The translations under genes were made by a program, and so were the position numbers. Below, in pieces: positions 1-7,022 of a DNA stretch of 64,000 bases. This stretch comes from a virus, in IMG/VR virus record IMGVR_UViG_3300013286_000012, positions 1 to 64,000 of that record, one strand, 5' to 3'. Every line of letters starts with the position of its first letter. Positions within the stretch are counted from its first letter, which is position 1. The notes beneath the pieces were generated by a model. It had not been told where the DNA came from and did not search any database. It saw only the letters and a program-made list of their open reading frames with translations.

Positions 1-740
1 GTTGGCCCAGGAGTTATCACTTCAGCGGTTACAACGGGAGCAACGTAGACACGAGTTAGACCAGCCTGCTCAAGAGTAACTATTTGACCGTTAGGTAAAC
101 GCACACCTGTGCGGGTATTAATGTTTGATTGAATATCTGATAAATAAGTAATGTTTAACGTGTTATCTGCGTTAATAGCGGCGGTAACAACAATTGTAGA
201 GAGCGAAGTATTTGCTACGTTAGAGCCGTAGGGACGAACAGCAAGGTCAACTTGAAACCCTGCTTGACTTGAAGTGATAGTTAAATGTTCATCTGTAGAT
301 TGCCAACCTGTTGGGTATCCAGGAGTGTTAGCGGTGCTAAGAACTACCCAATCATAAGCATCTACTGAAATAGAGGGTGTGGTTGGAAAATTGCTAAAAT
401 TGTTATCTTGGCGCCCAAAGACAATGGTTGAGTTAGTAGTTGCATAAACTGCTGTGTAAGTTTCTCCTTGAAAATTTACGCTAGTAGGAAGCGCCACTTG
501 ATAAGAGACATCGTCTCCACCACAAGTATTTTGTACAATAACGGGTGTTGATGTAGTAGTGACACTATCTAGTCCTACTGTTGTGCTTTCAATATTTAAA
601 ACGATAGGGGAAGTTGCCGCAGTCGCTATGGATTGTGCGGTTGTTATACACGTGGCCTGTGCTGATTCTGTAAGTAGTGAGGGGAAAAAAGCGGCAAATA
701 ATGCTACGGATAGTGCTGCGAGTATGCGCAGTGCTTTCAA
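1..740 (-). CDS. secreted protein, 3' end beyond window
   Basis: The reading frame is open from a TTG at 740 to the left window edge (246 codons, no stop). A GAGGGG ribosome-binding site lies just upstream of the TTG. The first ~30 residues form a clear signal peptide: a Lys/Arg start, a hydrophobic core (LAALSVALFAAFFP) and an AQA-type cleavage site. The mature part is rich in Thr, Ser, Val and Asn, with little charge and two Cys early on, typical of beta-rich exported surface proteins. No family was recognised. It could be a phage-encoded cell-surface protein of the infected host, or a virion decoration protein. The C-terminus, which might carry an anchor, is not visible. Confidence 0.75.
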   Translation of the reverse strand, partial: MKALRILAALSVALFAAFFPSLLTESAQATCITTAQSIATAATSPIVLNIESTTVGLDSVTTTSTPVIVQNTCGGDDVSYQVALPTSVNFQGETYTAVYATTNSTIVFGRQDNNFSNFPTTPSISVDAYDWVVLSTANTPGYPTGWQSTDEHLTITSSQAGFQVDLAVRPYGSNVANTSLSTIVVTAAINADNTLNITYLSDIQSNINTRTGVRLPNGQIVTLEQAGLTRVYVAPVVTAEVITPGP

Positions 741-785
741 GTTTTCCCCTCAGAATACTCTTAATGCCCTCTTCTAATATTTAAA

Positions 786-1001
786 TTATACTGGTTTCCA
801 ATTTTTATTTATAATAAACTTATCATTTGTATTATTTGAGTTTACAGTCTCACCCTGTACTCCGCGTCCACGATGAGCCCAAGAAACAATGCTTGGTTCT
901 GCAACTGATTTAGGAGAAAAATCTGGAGTGTAATTAAAGTGTTGTTTAATATCACGACGTTGATTAACCATTAATATTTTGCGGTTAAGTTGTTTGCTCA
1001 T
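786..1001 (-). CDS. small basic protein of unknown function
   Basis: A 71-residue protein starting MSKQLNRK. The ATG at 1001 overlaps the stop of the gene before it by four bases (ATGA), which decides the start; a longer in-frame reading would run deep into the neighbour. The N-terminal half is Lys/Arg/Gln-rich and the C-terminal half is Asn-rich. No domain was recognised. It is the last gene of a leftward run of four small genes (1711 to 786). Confidence 0.6.
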   Translation of the reverse strand: MSKQLNRKILMVNQRRDIKQHFNYTPDFSPKSVAEPSIVSWAHRGRGVQGETVNSNNTNDKFIINKNWKPV

Positions 1002-1342
1002 GAACCAAGACCTCCAACAAAACCAGCAGCAGTTCCTCCCATTCCGCTGCCATCCGTTGCTGATGCAGCATCTGCAGAACCGCTCATTGGTTGGTCGTGG
1101 TCTGTATCTGGATTTTGCACTGGGTTTGCTGCAAGCGTGCCAATAGCGTATGGATAACCCCACACGTAACCATTACCTACATAACCTGATTCATGCTTGC
1201 GTTTAAATCTGCGTCGCTGCTGTTCTTCAACTTTTCCTGTTACTGCAGCAAATTGAACAGACAGTGGACTTGTTGCTGGTCCAGTTACATACTTACCAAA
1301 TGTTCCTTTAGGACTTCCAAAATATCCGTCACCGATTGGCAT
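998..1342 (-). CDS. Gly/Ala-rich protein of unknown function
   Basis: A 114-residue protein. I prefer the ATG at 1342 (MPIGDGYFG) because AAGGAG stands nine bases upstream; an upstream alternative at 1366 would swallow that site. The middle carries a basic stretch (EEQQRRRFKRKHE), and the C-terminal 30 residues are Gly/Ala/Ser-rich and low in complexity. It overlaps the end of the DUF7455 gene by 14 bases and the next gene by four. The function is unknown. Confidence 0.6.
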   Translation of the reverse strand: MPIGDGYFGSPKGTFGKYVTGPATSPLSVQFAAVTGKVEEQQRRRFKRKHESGYVGNGYVWGYPYAIGTLAANPVQNPDTDHDQPMSGSADAASATDGSGMGGTAAGFVGGLGS

Positions 1343-1535
1343 AATTAAAAACTCCTTCAGGGTCAAATACGTGTTGTGCTTTTAGTACTAATGGAGTACC
1401 CATCTCACGTCCATGATGTCCACAAAAATAAAGGTCACCATTTGTAAGAGTTGCTCGCACCATTGCTTGCGCTCCACATTTGTCGCATCTATCTTGCACA
1501 GTAATTTTACGATGTGTGCTTAATGTTGCGGTCAT
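1329..1535 (-). CDS. DUF7455-like zinc-binding protein
   Basis: A 68-residue protein with a CDKCGAQA motif at residues 18-25 and a FCGHHGRE motif at about 37-44, giving a C-x2-C plus C/H-H zinc site. This matches the DUF7455 family, common in actinobacteria and their phages and usually about 60-70 residues long. The role is unknown; the fold suggests a small nucleic-acid- or protein-binding zinc ribbon. The start overlaps the previous stop by ATGA, so its translation is probably coupled. Confidence 0.75.
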   Translation of the reverse strand: MTATLSTHRKITVQDRCDKCGAQAMVRATLTNGDLYFCGHHGREMGTPLVLKAQHVFDPEGVFNYANR

Positions 1536-1711
1536 GAACTAAACCCAGGTTTTGGTAAAGAGTTGGTGTGTGCGTTTGCAGCCATCGAATTGTCCGCAGA
1601 AGAAACGCTAATTCCTGCAGGACCATCAAAATGCGTTGATTCAGGCATGGCCTGTTTGTTGGAAGTTATTGATTCTCCACCAAATTGTTCATTTGATAAA
1701 TTGGCTGTCAT
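1532..1711 (-). CDS. small Ser/Asn-rich protein
   Basis: A 59-residue open frame starting MTANLSNEQFGG, preceded by a GAAAGAAGG purine stretch. Its stop overlaps the DUF7455 start by four bases (ATGA), as elsewhere in this genome. The composition is rich in Ser, Asn, Ala and Gly, probably disordered. It heads the leftward run 1711-786. No homology was recognised. Confidence 0.55.
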   Translation of the reverse strand: MTANLSNEQFGGESITSNKQAMPESTHFDGPAGISVSSADNSMAANAHTNSLPKPGFSS

Positions 1712-1760
1712 AGCACTATTTTGCCTTCTTTCTACCTCTGTGTACGGTCATAATATACGC
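1712..1760. promoter_or_regulatory. divergent intergenic spacer, possible promoters
   Basis: A 49-base gap between a leftward gene starting at 1711 and a rightward gene starting at 1761, so promoters for both strands should lie here. An AT-rich CATAAT sequence at about 1751-1756 sits directly before the plus-strand ATG, which itself has no ribosome-binding site; this is compatible with a leaderless transcript, common in actinobacteria. No convincing -35 element was identified. Confidence 0.3.
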
Positions 1761-1889
1761 ATGGATAATTCTGCGCGAATTGCACTGTATACTTGCCAAA
1801 TATGTAATAAACGATTTGTAGTACCAGACCTAGCGCGTGGATGTGAGTATAAACATGAAAATCAAAATGATTATTACAACTCTTTATAA
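1761..1889 (+). CDS. small zinc-finger-like protein
   Basis: A 42-residue protein (MDNSARIALYTCQICNKRF...) with a CxxC at residues 12-15, a later Cys and a His, giving a C-x2-C-x13-C-x3-H pattern like a single small zinc finger. A longer reading starting at 1563 would run antisense to the minus-strand gene at 1532-1711 and is not supported. First of three short plus-strand genes in an otherwise leftward region; the next gene begins inside its end. Confidence 0.55.
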   Translation: MDNSARIALYTCQICNKRFVVPDLARGCEYKHENQNDYYNSL

Positions 1890-2007
1890 AGCCTTTTTTT
1901 GTAAGCATAAGATGACTGAAGAATCATCGTGTCCATTTACAGGAAAAATTTACACGGTATGCAATGAGTGTGGTAAAACTCTTTCTGCAATCAGGGTATC
2001 TAATTAA
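1855..2007 (+). CDS. small Cys-containing protein
   Basis: A 50-residue frame starting MKIKMIITTLYKAFFCKHK. It overlaps the preceding gene by 35 bases and the next by one base (TAATG). It has Cys16, Cys26 and a C-x2-C (VCNECGK) near residue 36, suggesting a zinc-bound mini-domain. The tight coupling supports expression. The function is unknown. Confidence 0.5.
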   Translation: MKIKMIITTLYKAFFCKHKMTEESSCPFTGKIYTVCNECGKTLSAIRVSN

Positions 2008-2189
2008 TGGCAATTTATCAATATGCATGCATTGAATGCGATAAAGACTATGAAAAAGAACGCCCCATTAGCAATCCTGAGCCTCAATATTTTTGTGATA
2101 AATGTGGATATAACCTTAGTCGAGTCTACTCTCCTGTAGGCGCCGTTTTTAAAGGTGGCGGGTTTTATATCAATGATTCTCGTCGTTAG
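2007..2189 (+). CDS. FmdB-like zinc ribbon protein
   Basis: A 60-residue protein starting MAIYQYACIECDKDYE, the typical opening of the FmdB-type regulatory zinc ribbon: C8-x2-C11 then C29-x2-C32 (FCDKCG), followed by a SPVGAVFKGGGFY segment that is the hallmark FKGxGFY tail of the family. FmdB proteins are small zinc ribbons of unclear regulatory role, widespread in bacteria. It overlaps the preceding gene by one base and ends converging on the holin gene by four bases. Confidence 0.8.
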   Translation: MAIYQYACIECDKDYEKERPISNPEPQYFCDKCGYNLSRVYSPVGAVFKGGGFYINDSRR

Positions 2190-2521
2190 TTATAGTTTGG
2201 GTCATCTTCTTTAGCAAAAACTTTCTTCGCTGCTTTATCGGCTGCTTGGCGTTCTTCAACTGCTACGTCTGCAACTGTCTTTGCACCTTTATCAACTGTT
2301 GAGAATGCTGCGTTGATTTCATCAAGTGTTAACTTGCCATCATCCATAAACGCACGAGCCAACTTCTCAACAACTGCTGCTACTGCTGTAAGACCAGCAA
2401 CAAGCATTGCCTTTGCAACTGAGATACCAGCAACTGCACCAGCACCGATAACTCCAAGACCGCTTGCTGCAAAGACTGCAACAATACGCATCAATACGTT
2501 ATTTAAACTTTTCATGAACAT
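2186..2521 (-). CDS. holin-like membrane protein with EF-hand-like segment
   Basis: About 111 residues from the ATG at 2521 (the frame extends to a TTG at 2545). Residues about 5-55 form two hydrophobic segments rich in Ala/Gly/Val separated by a short turn, as in class II holins. They are followed by DDGKLTLDEINAAF, which resembles an EF-hand-like calcium loop, and then a charged, helical, Lys/Ala-rich tail. Holin-like proteins of this shape occur in actinophages, and the endolysin lies 1.4 kb upstream in the same direction. Role: timed permeabilisation of the membrane at lysis. No lysis gene other than the endolysin and this one is obvious. Confidence 0.65.
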   Translation of the reverse strand: MFMKSLNNVLMRIVAVFAASGLGVIGAGAVAGISVAKAMLVAGLTAVAAVVEKLARAFMDDGKLTLDEINAAFSTVDKGAKTVADVAVEERQAADKAAKKVFAKEDDPNYN

Positions 2522-2561
2522 ATGCCTGTCTCGATTCCCCCTCAAGTACTAGGTATCATTA

Positions 2562-2825
2562 TCAGTCTTGTTGGATGCCCATACGTTCTAAATACTTATC
2601 TTTTTCGCTCATAAGGAAGTCTTGAATGTCCTTCTTGCGCAAATTAATCTGTTGCTTAATTTGAGTGACGACTTCTTCATCTAATTCTTCGTGATGCTCT
2701 TCAAACTCCCCAATAGCAATACCAAGGGTCTGCTGCATCACGGCAGCACGCATCTGTGCATCATTCCATAGGAACTCCGCATGCTCTACTTTGTTTTGTT
2801 GTTTTTTATCTTGTGTTTTTGACAT
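2562..2825 (-). CDS. coiled-coil protein of unknown function
   Basis: An 87-residue, almost entirely helical, charged protein (many Glu, Lys and Gln) with no Cys. It starts MSKTQDKKQQNK. It lies between the holin and the HslV-like gene, separated from the latter by 113 bases in which I see no convincing gene. No family was recognised; the size and position suggest a lysis or assembly accessory, but this is only a guess. Confidence 0.6.
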   Translation of the reverse strand: MSKTQDKKQQNKVEHAEFLWNDAQMRAAVMQQTLGIAIGEFEEHHEELDEEVVTQIKQQINLRKKDIQDFLMSEKDKYLERMGIQQD

Positions 2826-2938
2826 TTGCTTACCTTATCAGAAGATTAAGAGTAGTTTTTGCGTGCTCATGCTCAGGAGCCTCTTATGAAGTTGTGGGGA
2901 TATCTAACTACAGACTTAACGTATCTGCAGTACAAATG

Positions 2939-3487
2939 TTACTTGCATTGTTCTTTGGTTAAGAATGGGCCTGAAGTATTGGCGTCTATCTTTTCTGCAA
3001 TCTTGAGAGCAGCAAGTGGCTTAGCGCCAGCATGAAGGGCGCCGATAGCGTAAGAAGAGCCAGAACCTACTCCGTAGATGCCGTCATCGCTCATGCAGAT
3101 AGAGCAATCATCTGCAACATCAAATACCTCACCGCAGACTGCAATCAGGAAGTTAAATCGAGAATCATCGCCTTTTCCATCGCCCTTACCCTCATTGAAT
3201 TCGTAACCGTTCTCTGTTAAGCATTTTCTAAGAGAAGGCATTACTTTTACAATCATAAAATGATAAACATCTTGGCGGTCTTTTGGTGAAGGTTTTGGCG
3301 GAATCCAAATGTGCTGAGCAATATCACAAGGTCCTACTTCTCCAGAACCCGCAATAAGGTAATCGCCACGTTCTGTAATCTTTTCCATCTTTGGATGGTG
3401 GTAGATGCGGCCGTCGTCACCAGTTACTTGATTGTCGGCAGCAAAAAGTACTTTGTCGTCGTATTGAACGGCTACAATCGTTGTCAT
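2939..3487 (-). CDS. HslV/proteasome-beta-like Ntn hydrolase
   Basis: A 182-residue protein. The ATG at 3487 is chosen because AGGGGG lies just before it; a GTG two codons upstream is the alternative. The N-terminus MTTIVAVQYDDKVLFAADNQ places a Thr directly after Met. After Met removal this Thr would be the catalytic Thr1, with Asp17 exactly in place and a Lys (EKI) near position 33-35, the classical proteasome/HslV triad. SGSGE and, later, GVGSGSSYAIGAL match the HslV GSGG-YAL-A region. The length is typical of HslV (about 175). HslV normally needs the HslU unfoldase, which is not visible here. Possible roles: degradation of host proteins, or prohead-type proteolysis. Its neighbours are lysis genes. 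Confidence 0.75.
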   Translation of the reverse strand: MTTIVAVQYDDKVLFAADNQVTGDDGRIYHHPKMEKITERGDYLIAGSGEVGPCDIAQHIWIPPKPSPKDRQDVYHFMIVKVMPSLRKCLTENGYEFNEGKGDGKGDDSRFNFLIAVCGEVFDVADDCSICMSDDGIYGVGSGSSYAIGALHAGAKPLAALKIAEKIDANTSGPFLTKEQCK

Positions 3488-3561
3488 ATCCACCCCCTAA
3501 TAAAGAACCTCCCAAGGATACCATCAGGTACCCGTGGAGAATCTTAAGTCAGAAATGTCCG

Positions 3562-4308
3562 TTATAGGGCGGTTTTCATCAAAGCATCCCATGTTTTAGG
3601 TCCTACGATGCCGTTAGAGTCCAGATTGTCGTGGTTATCTTGAAATGCTACAACCGCTTTTTTTGTTGCTGGGCCATAATCGCCGTCTTCTACCAGCGTG
3701 AGGGCATGCTGGATGAGTTTAACGCTATCGCCTTGGTCTCCTGGTTGAATCTTTCCTGGGAATGCTGGGATGATTGGAACAGGCACGCTAGCCTTTACTT
3801 CGTTGCCCTTGTAGTTTGGACGACCAAAGCCCACAATAAAGGATGGAATTCCTTTAGCGTTCTTCTTGTAGGCACGAATCTTTTTAACGGCTTCTCCACC
3901 GTTTGCCTGTGAACCAGACTTCTTCTTATCCCCTGAAGTATTGCCCTCCATAGTTGTGACGGTTCCGTCTCCATTGTCTTTGACAACAATTCCTACATGC
4001 TCAATTGGGGCACCGCCAGATGCAAAATCAAAGTAAACGATATCGCCAGGTGTTGGTTTTGCAGCCGCTGCATCTGACCAGGTTCCCATCTTTTTGAAGG
4101 CTTCTGCCCCCGCCATAGTAGAGACAGTGTTAGGAATCTTTACCCCAGCCTCATTTGCAACCCACATGCAGAATGAACCGCACCATGGGAGGAAGTTAGC
4201 CTTTGTGAAAGCGCCAAATTTTGTTTCATTATCTTTTGGTCCTTCTACGTATCCTTCTTCTTTGAGCGCAATTTCAACAAGCGCTGCTGCTGTACCTTTG
4301 GTTGCCAT
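3562..4308 (-). CDS. endolysin: CHAP amidase/peptidase plus PG-binding domain
   Basis: A 248-residue peptidoglycan hydrolase. Residues about 5-165 form a CHAP (NlpC/P60-like) domain: the catalytic Cys lies in LPWCGSFCMWVANEAG (Cys43) and the His in EHVGIV (His104), followed by TTMEGNTS, the usual third polar-residue strand. A Pro-rich linker leads to a C-terminal PG_binding_1 repeat (residues about 185-246; QPGDQGDSVKLIQHALTL and YGPATKKAVVAFQ). There is no signal peptide, so it presumably relies on a holin. Its stop and the start of the neighbour overlap. It releases progeny by cutting the host wall. Confidence 0.9.
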   Translation of the reverse strand: MATKGTAAALVEIALKEEGYVEGPKDNETKFGAFTKANFLPWCGSFCMWVANEAGVKIPNTVSTMAGAEAFKKMGTWSDAAAAKPTPGDIVYFDFASGGAPIEHVGIVVKDNGDGTVTTMEGNTSGDKKKSGSQANGGEAVKKIRAYKKNAKGIPSFIVGFGRPNYKGNEVKASVPVPIIPAFPGKIQPGDQGDSVKLIQHALTLVEDGDYGPATKKAVVAFQDNHDNLDSNGIVGPKTWDALMKTAL

Positions 4309-4625
4309 TATTGCCCTTTCTTCTTTGGCTTGAAGTGCTTATGCTCATTTCCAAATTTAAAGTGTTCAATATTATGAAGGTGGTCGTGGAATTCATTTGG
4401 GCTCATTGAGCCTTTATCAGGGCGTGAGGTAGTCCAGGTATTGCCTGTTGGGTCTGTGGTTACATTTTTAGCGTGATGATTATCAATGTGGTATTGAAGG
4501 TCGCTATAACCTTGGCGCATAGTACGCCACTCGTTATGGTCAGAGGTTATCTCTGGAATCCACGGCTTATTAAGGCGCTTGGCAAACTTGTTGTGAAAGT
4601 CTGCGCTTTCTTCTCTTGGTTCCAT
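4308..4625 (-). CDS. His/Asn-rich hypothetical protein
   Basis: 105 residues, rich in His (about ten), Asn, Lys and Trp, with no hydrophobic segment. The start overlaps the previous stop by one base (TAATG) and the end overlaps the endolysin start. The C-terminus is strongly basic (HKHFKPKKKGQ). No domain was recognised. It could belong to the lysis cassette by position. Confidence 0.55.
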   Translation of the reverse strand: MEPREESADFHNKFAKRLNKPWIPEITSDHNEWRTMRQGYSDLQYHIDNHHAKNVTTDPTGNTWTTSRPDKGSMSPNEFHDHLHNIEHFKFGNEHKHFKPKKKGQ

Positions 4626-4717
4626 TATCGTTCAGCCCACCACATACCGATAACGGTAGCCGCAATAAGGCTTACGATAAAAGTACCTTGAAAAGTAATG
4701 TGGGTAAAAAAATACAT
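4625..4717 (-). CDS. 30-residue single-span membrane peptide
   Basis: MYFFTHITFQGT followed by a hydrophobic stretch (FIVSLIAATVIGMWW) and a charged AER end; almost the whole protein is one membrane span. A strong GAGGAGG site stands four bases upstream of the ATG at 4717. The stop and next start share a base (TAATG), and the same holds for the gene before it. Such short peptides beside endolysins sometimes act as accessory holins or antiholins; this is inference. Confidence 0.55.
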   Translation of the reverse strand: MYFFTHITFQGTFIVSLIAATVIGMWWAER

Positions 4718-4803
4718 TAATCCTCCTCGCAAATGCATTTACAGGTATCAGATGTGCAGACCCCAAATTCAATCTCGTGGTCACACTTTATGCATTTAGC
4801 CAT
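4717..4803 (-). CDS. 28-residue Cys-rich mini zinc protein
   Basis: MAKCIKCDHEIEFGVCTSDTC... with six cysteines in 28 residues (C-x2-C, then C-x4-C-x-C-x-C). Probably a metal-binding knuckle. It ends in a TAATG junction with the membrane peptide, and the GAGGAGG site of that gene lies within its last codons. The function is unknown. Confidence 0.5.
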   Translation of the reverse strand: MAKCIKCDHEIEFGVCTSDTCKCICEED

Positions 4804-4839
4804 GGTTTAAGGATACCTTAAAAAAGGTATGTTGAGAGT

Positions 4840-5343
4840 TTATTTTTTCTTCTTGAGCATAGACCTAACAACCTCATGTCCACGCCTTTCATCTTCACGA
4901 GATAACTCGTGTACGCCTTCTGTCTCTTTGTTAGTAAGGTTTACAATAGTTTTTACTGTTTTTTTTGCTTCTTTAAAGCCCACGTTGCTTAACCCCATTG
5001 ATGGGTCACGGTCATTGGCAATTTTTGCAAGTCCCTTGTCAACAAGTTTGTTGGCAATTCGAGCAGAATGCACAGACAAATCTGCACTAATTTCAGGGAC
5101 ATGACCATACGTTTTTTGAGAGTGCTCTGCCATTGCACCCATTACAGCGGGAACATGAGCAGACGAGCCTGGGGTACTGTGTAACCCAAAGGCTAATGCA
5201 GAAGAACCCTCTGCTGGTGCTCTATACCCTCCGATAACCTTCTTCTTACCGTGTTCTAAAACAAAGTCATGAGATTGAACGCCCTCAGAGTCTTTGTAAT
5301 CAACTCTACGAAAACGAAATTGTTTAGGGTTTAAATTGCTCAT
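4840..5343 (-). CDS. hypothetical protein, paralogue of the 7019-7738 product
   Basis: A 167-residue protein with no recognised catalytic motif. The central part shares a pattern with the protein at 7019-7738: TPG...V...G..A.HS.K..G.VP..S.DLS..S..I....KG. Both carry a preceding hydrophobic GL strand and a basic C-terminus, so they are diverged duplicates in one cluster. The start is fixed by TAATG overlap with the ParB-like gene upstream. It lies at the distal end of the ParB/ADP-ribosyltransferase/GNAT cluster. Confidence 0.6.
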   Translation of the reverse strand: MSNLNPKQFRFRRVDYKDSEGVQSHDFVLEHGKKKVIGGYRAPAEGSSALAFGLHSTPGSSAHVPAVMGAMAEHSQKTYGHVPEISADLSVHSARIANKLVDKGLAKIANDRDPSMGLSNVGFKEAKKTVKTIVNLTNKETEGVHELSREDERRGHEVVRSMLKKKK

Positions 5344-5849
5344 TAATAGTTCTTATCACTTTGTGCGTCATCTAAGTTTTTGGCATAAGAAATAGGAAAA
5401 ATGTGCTCTGGGAATTGCTCCGCAGATAAAGCCACTCTATGGTGTCCGCCAAGAAGTTGATGCTTATCTGAAGGGTATCCCACACGGTCTTGTACGTGAA
5501 TAACTCCTTTTAAACCTTGTTCTTTTGTTACAGACTCAAGGCTTGTTTTTGGTCCAATACCTTGTCGAGCCAAGAGAGGACCAGAAAGGCTTCTCCATGC
5601 GTTACCAGAACGTTCAAAAGCATTTTTGCCAAAACGTTCTTCGCCTGTTTGTTTTGCTTCGTTTAATTTACGATTCCACAATTCGTTATCAGTTTCATCA
5701 GGACCAATTGGGCTATTGGACGAACGGTTTTCAACTTCTTTTCGGTCACCTTCAAATGGCGCAAAATGTTCTTTTATTTCAGGACCAGTCATAAACATAG
5801 GACGATAACCAGCCTTGATTGCTTTACTTAAATCTTTTGGCGGCTTCAT
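5343..5849 (-). CDS. ParB-like (ParB/Srx fold) protein A
   Basis: 168 residues from the ATG at 5849, which overlaps the preceding stop by ATGA; an upstream in-frame TTG (5867) is less likely. The region LLGGHHRVALSAEQFP matches the core GxHRxxA motif of ParB/sulfiredoxin-fold domains, preceded by a helix and a VIHVQDRVG strand. The long N-terminal part (QAG-type helices, ..GNAWRSLSGPLL..) is not recognised. ParB-like single domains in phages are annotated as nucleases or CTP/ATP-using enzymes; the activity here is not shown. Four such genes occur between 5.3 and 11.2 kb. Confidence 0.65.
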   Translation of the reverse strand: MKPPKDLSKAIKAGYRPMFMTGPEIKEHFAPFEGDRKEVENRSSNSPIGPDETDNELWNRKLNEAKQTGEERFGKNAFERSGNAWRSLSGPLLARQGIGPKTSLESVTKEQGLKGVIHVQDRVGYPSDKHQLLGGHHRVALSAEQFPEHIFPISYAKNLDDAQSDKNY

Positions 5850-6172
5850 GCGTGTGACTTTGCCCAATTAACGTGACGTTTTACACGGAACCCTACCTCA
5901 GAGACGCGAACGTCGTTTCTATTTGAAAGAAGAGATTTGCGTCGTTGTGGGTTTGGGTCCTTCTCTACGGATTCGACTTCGTATACAGAACCAAAAAGAG
6001 TGTTACGGTTGGCTGCACGGGCGCCAGCGTAATTATAGGCTTCTGGGTAACTGTGTGTTGCGTACGCTTCTGTAAGACCACTGATTACTTGAGGAGTAGG
6101 TTTGATGATATCTCCAGGTTTCATGTTTTCTGTTGTCCCATGAAAGAGTGGTTTAGATAGTGGAGCGCTCAT
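5846..6172 (-). CDS. Arr-like ADP-ribosyltransferase
   Basis: A 108-residue protein. LFHGTTENMKPGDIIKP at residues 9-25 matches the Y/F-HGT...L..GD.I.P opening of rifampin ADP-ribosyltransferase (Arr). It is followed by AYATHSYPEAYNYAGARA, then SVYEVESVEKDPN and a late basic VGFRVKR strand, the same order as Arr (yfT...A..A....VYVVEP.G..EDDPN). The length is only slightly shorter than Arr (about 140). In a phage, a mono-ADP-ribosyltransferase would be expected to modify host proteins, as T4 Alt/Mod do; the substrate is unknown. Coupled by ATGA to both neighbours. Confidence 0.65.
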   Translation of the reverse strand: MSAPLSKPLFHGTTENMKPGDIIKPTPQVISGLTEAYATHSYPEAYNYAGARAANRNTLFGSVYEVESVEKDPNPQRRKSLLSNRNDVRVSEVGFRVKRHVNWAKSHA

Positions 6173-6690
6173 GGCATCAACTGCTTAAAGTGATAAGGGT
6201 GAATATTAGAAGGTACATAACGACCTGTAGTTCCGCCTACGTTTTCTGAACTAGTGTCTGGGCCAAAATCAGTAAGCATTGCTAAATGATTACCTCTACG
6301 TTTTCTAATCTTATCTTGCATTCCGCTTTTGTTACGAACAACGGATACTGGAAGGTGAGTAACTCCTGCTTTTAGAGCCGCCTCTAACCTATGGTGACCT
6401 TCGATGAGGTGACCCCATTTATCTTGGTGATTGTAGTCAATGACAAGAGGATTATGAATTTGACCACCAGCACGAAGTTCGTTAGCAATATCATCAATAG
6501 TTTTTGCACTACTTGGATAGGCATGAACACCAGTACGTTGCAAATCTCTTAAACCAACCAAATTTCTAACATGCACCATTCCAGTTGCACTACGAGAATT
6601 AGTTCCTTCAATATGACCCATGCCACTTGCATTCATGTGGTCAACTTCTTTAGGGACAGGAAAGGCTTGCGCTAGTTGTGCTGGGTTCAT
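6169..6690 (-). CDS. ParB-like (ParB/Srx fold) protein B
   Basis: 173 residues. The segment from about 75 to 120 is a clean ParB-like core: IDDIANELRAGGQIHNPLVI followed by a strand, then LIEGHHRLEAALKAGVTHLPVSVV, with the GHHRLxAA nucleotide-binding motif. The N-terminus is disordered-looking and the C-terminus (GGTTGRYVPSNIHPYHF) is unrecognised. Four-base overlaps join it to the ADP-ribosyltransferase and to ParB-like protein C. It lacks the HTH and dimer domains of partition ParB, so chromosome segregation is unlikely. Confidence 0.75.
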   Translation of the reverse strand: MNPAQLAQAFPVPKEVDHMNASGMGHIEGTNSRSATGMVHVRNLVGLRDLQRTGVHAYPSSAKTIDDIANELRAGGQIHNPLVIDYNHQDKWGHLIEGHHRLEAALKAGVTHLPVSVVRNKSGMQDKIRKRRGNHLAMLTDFGPDTSSENVGGTTGRYVPSNIHPYHFKQLMP

Positions 6691-7022
6691 AGTAATGGTG
6701 CCTTTGAACGTTGGTATTGAACGTCATTGTCATCATGGTGCTCTACAGGCACTAACATATTAGGGTTAACTTTGTTTGCACCAATTACACGGTGATGACC
6801 ATTTTGCAGGTAACGACCAGAGTCATCATGGTAAACGTCTACAGGTTTTTGTACGCCTTCGTTTCGAATTGATTTCTGCAAACCAGTTACTTCGTTATCA
6901 CGCAACTTAGATGTAATCATATCTTTGCGTGATGAATAGTTTGGAGCATCCATCATCGGCATCTTGTTGAGTTCGTGTGCTGGCATAAACATAGCCAGTT
7001 GCTGATGAGATATTACGCTCAT
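6687..7022 (-). CDS. ParB-like (ParB/Srx fold) protein C
   Basis: A 111-residue minimal ParB-like domain: VTGLQKSIRNEGVQKPVDVYHDD, then YLQNGHHRVIGANKV and MLVPVEHHDD. The GHHR motif and preceding strand-helix order agree with the ParB/sulfiredoxin fold. Tandem with ParB-like protein B and joined to it by ATGA. The two diverge strongly outside the core, so this is not a recent duplication. Confidence 0.75.
   Translation of the reverse strand: MSVISHQQLAMFMPAHELNKMPMMDAPNYSSRKDMITSKLRDNEVTGLQKSIRNEGVQKPVDVYHDDSGRYLQNGHHRVIGANKVNPNMLVPVEHHDDNDVQYQRSKAPLL

Noticed and set aside
2886-3035. Plus-strand frame of about 49 codons with an AGGAG site (MKLWGYL...)
   Set aside because: It runs antisense into the HslV-like gene and has unremarkable composition; chance RBS.
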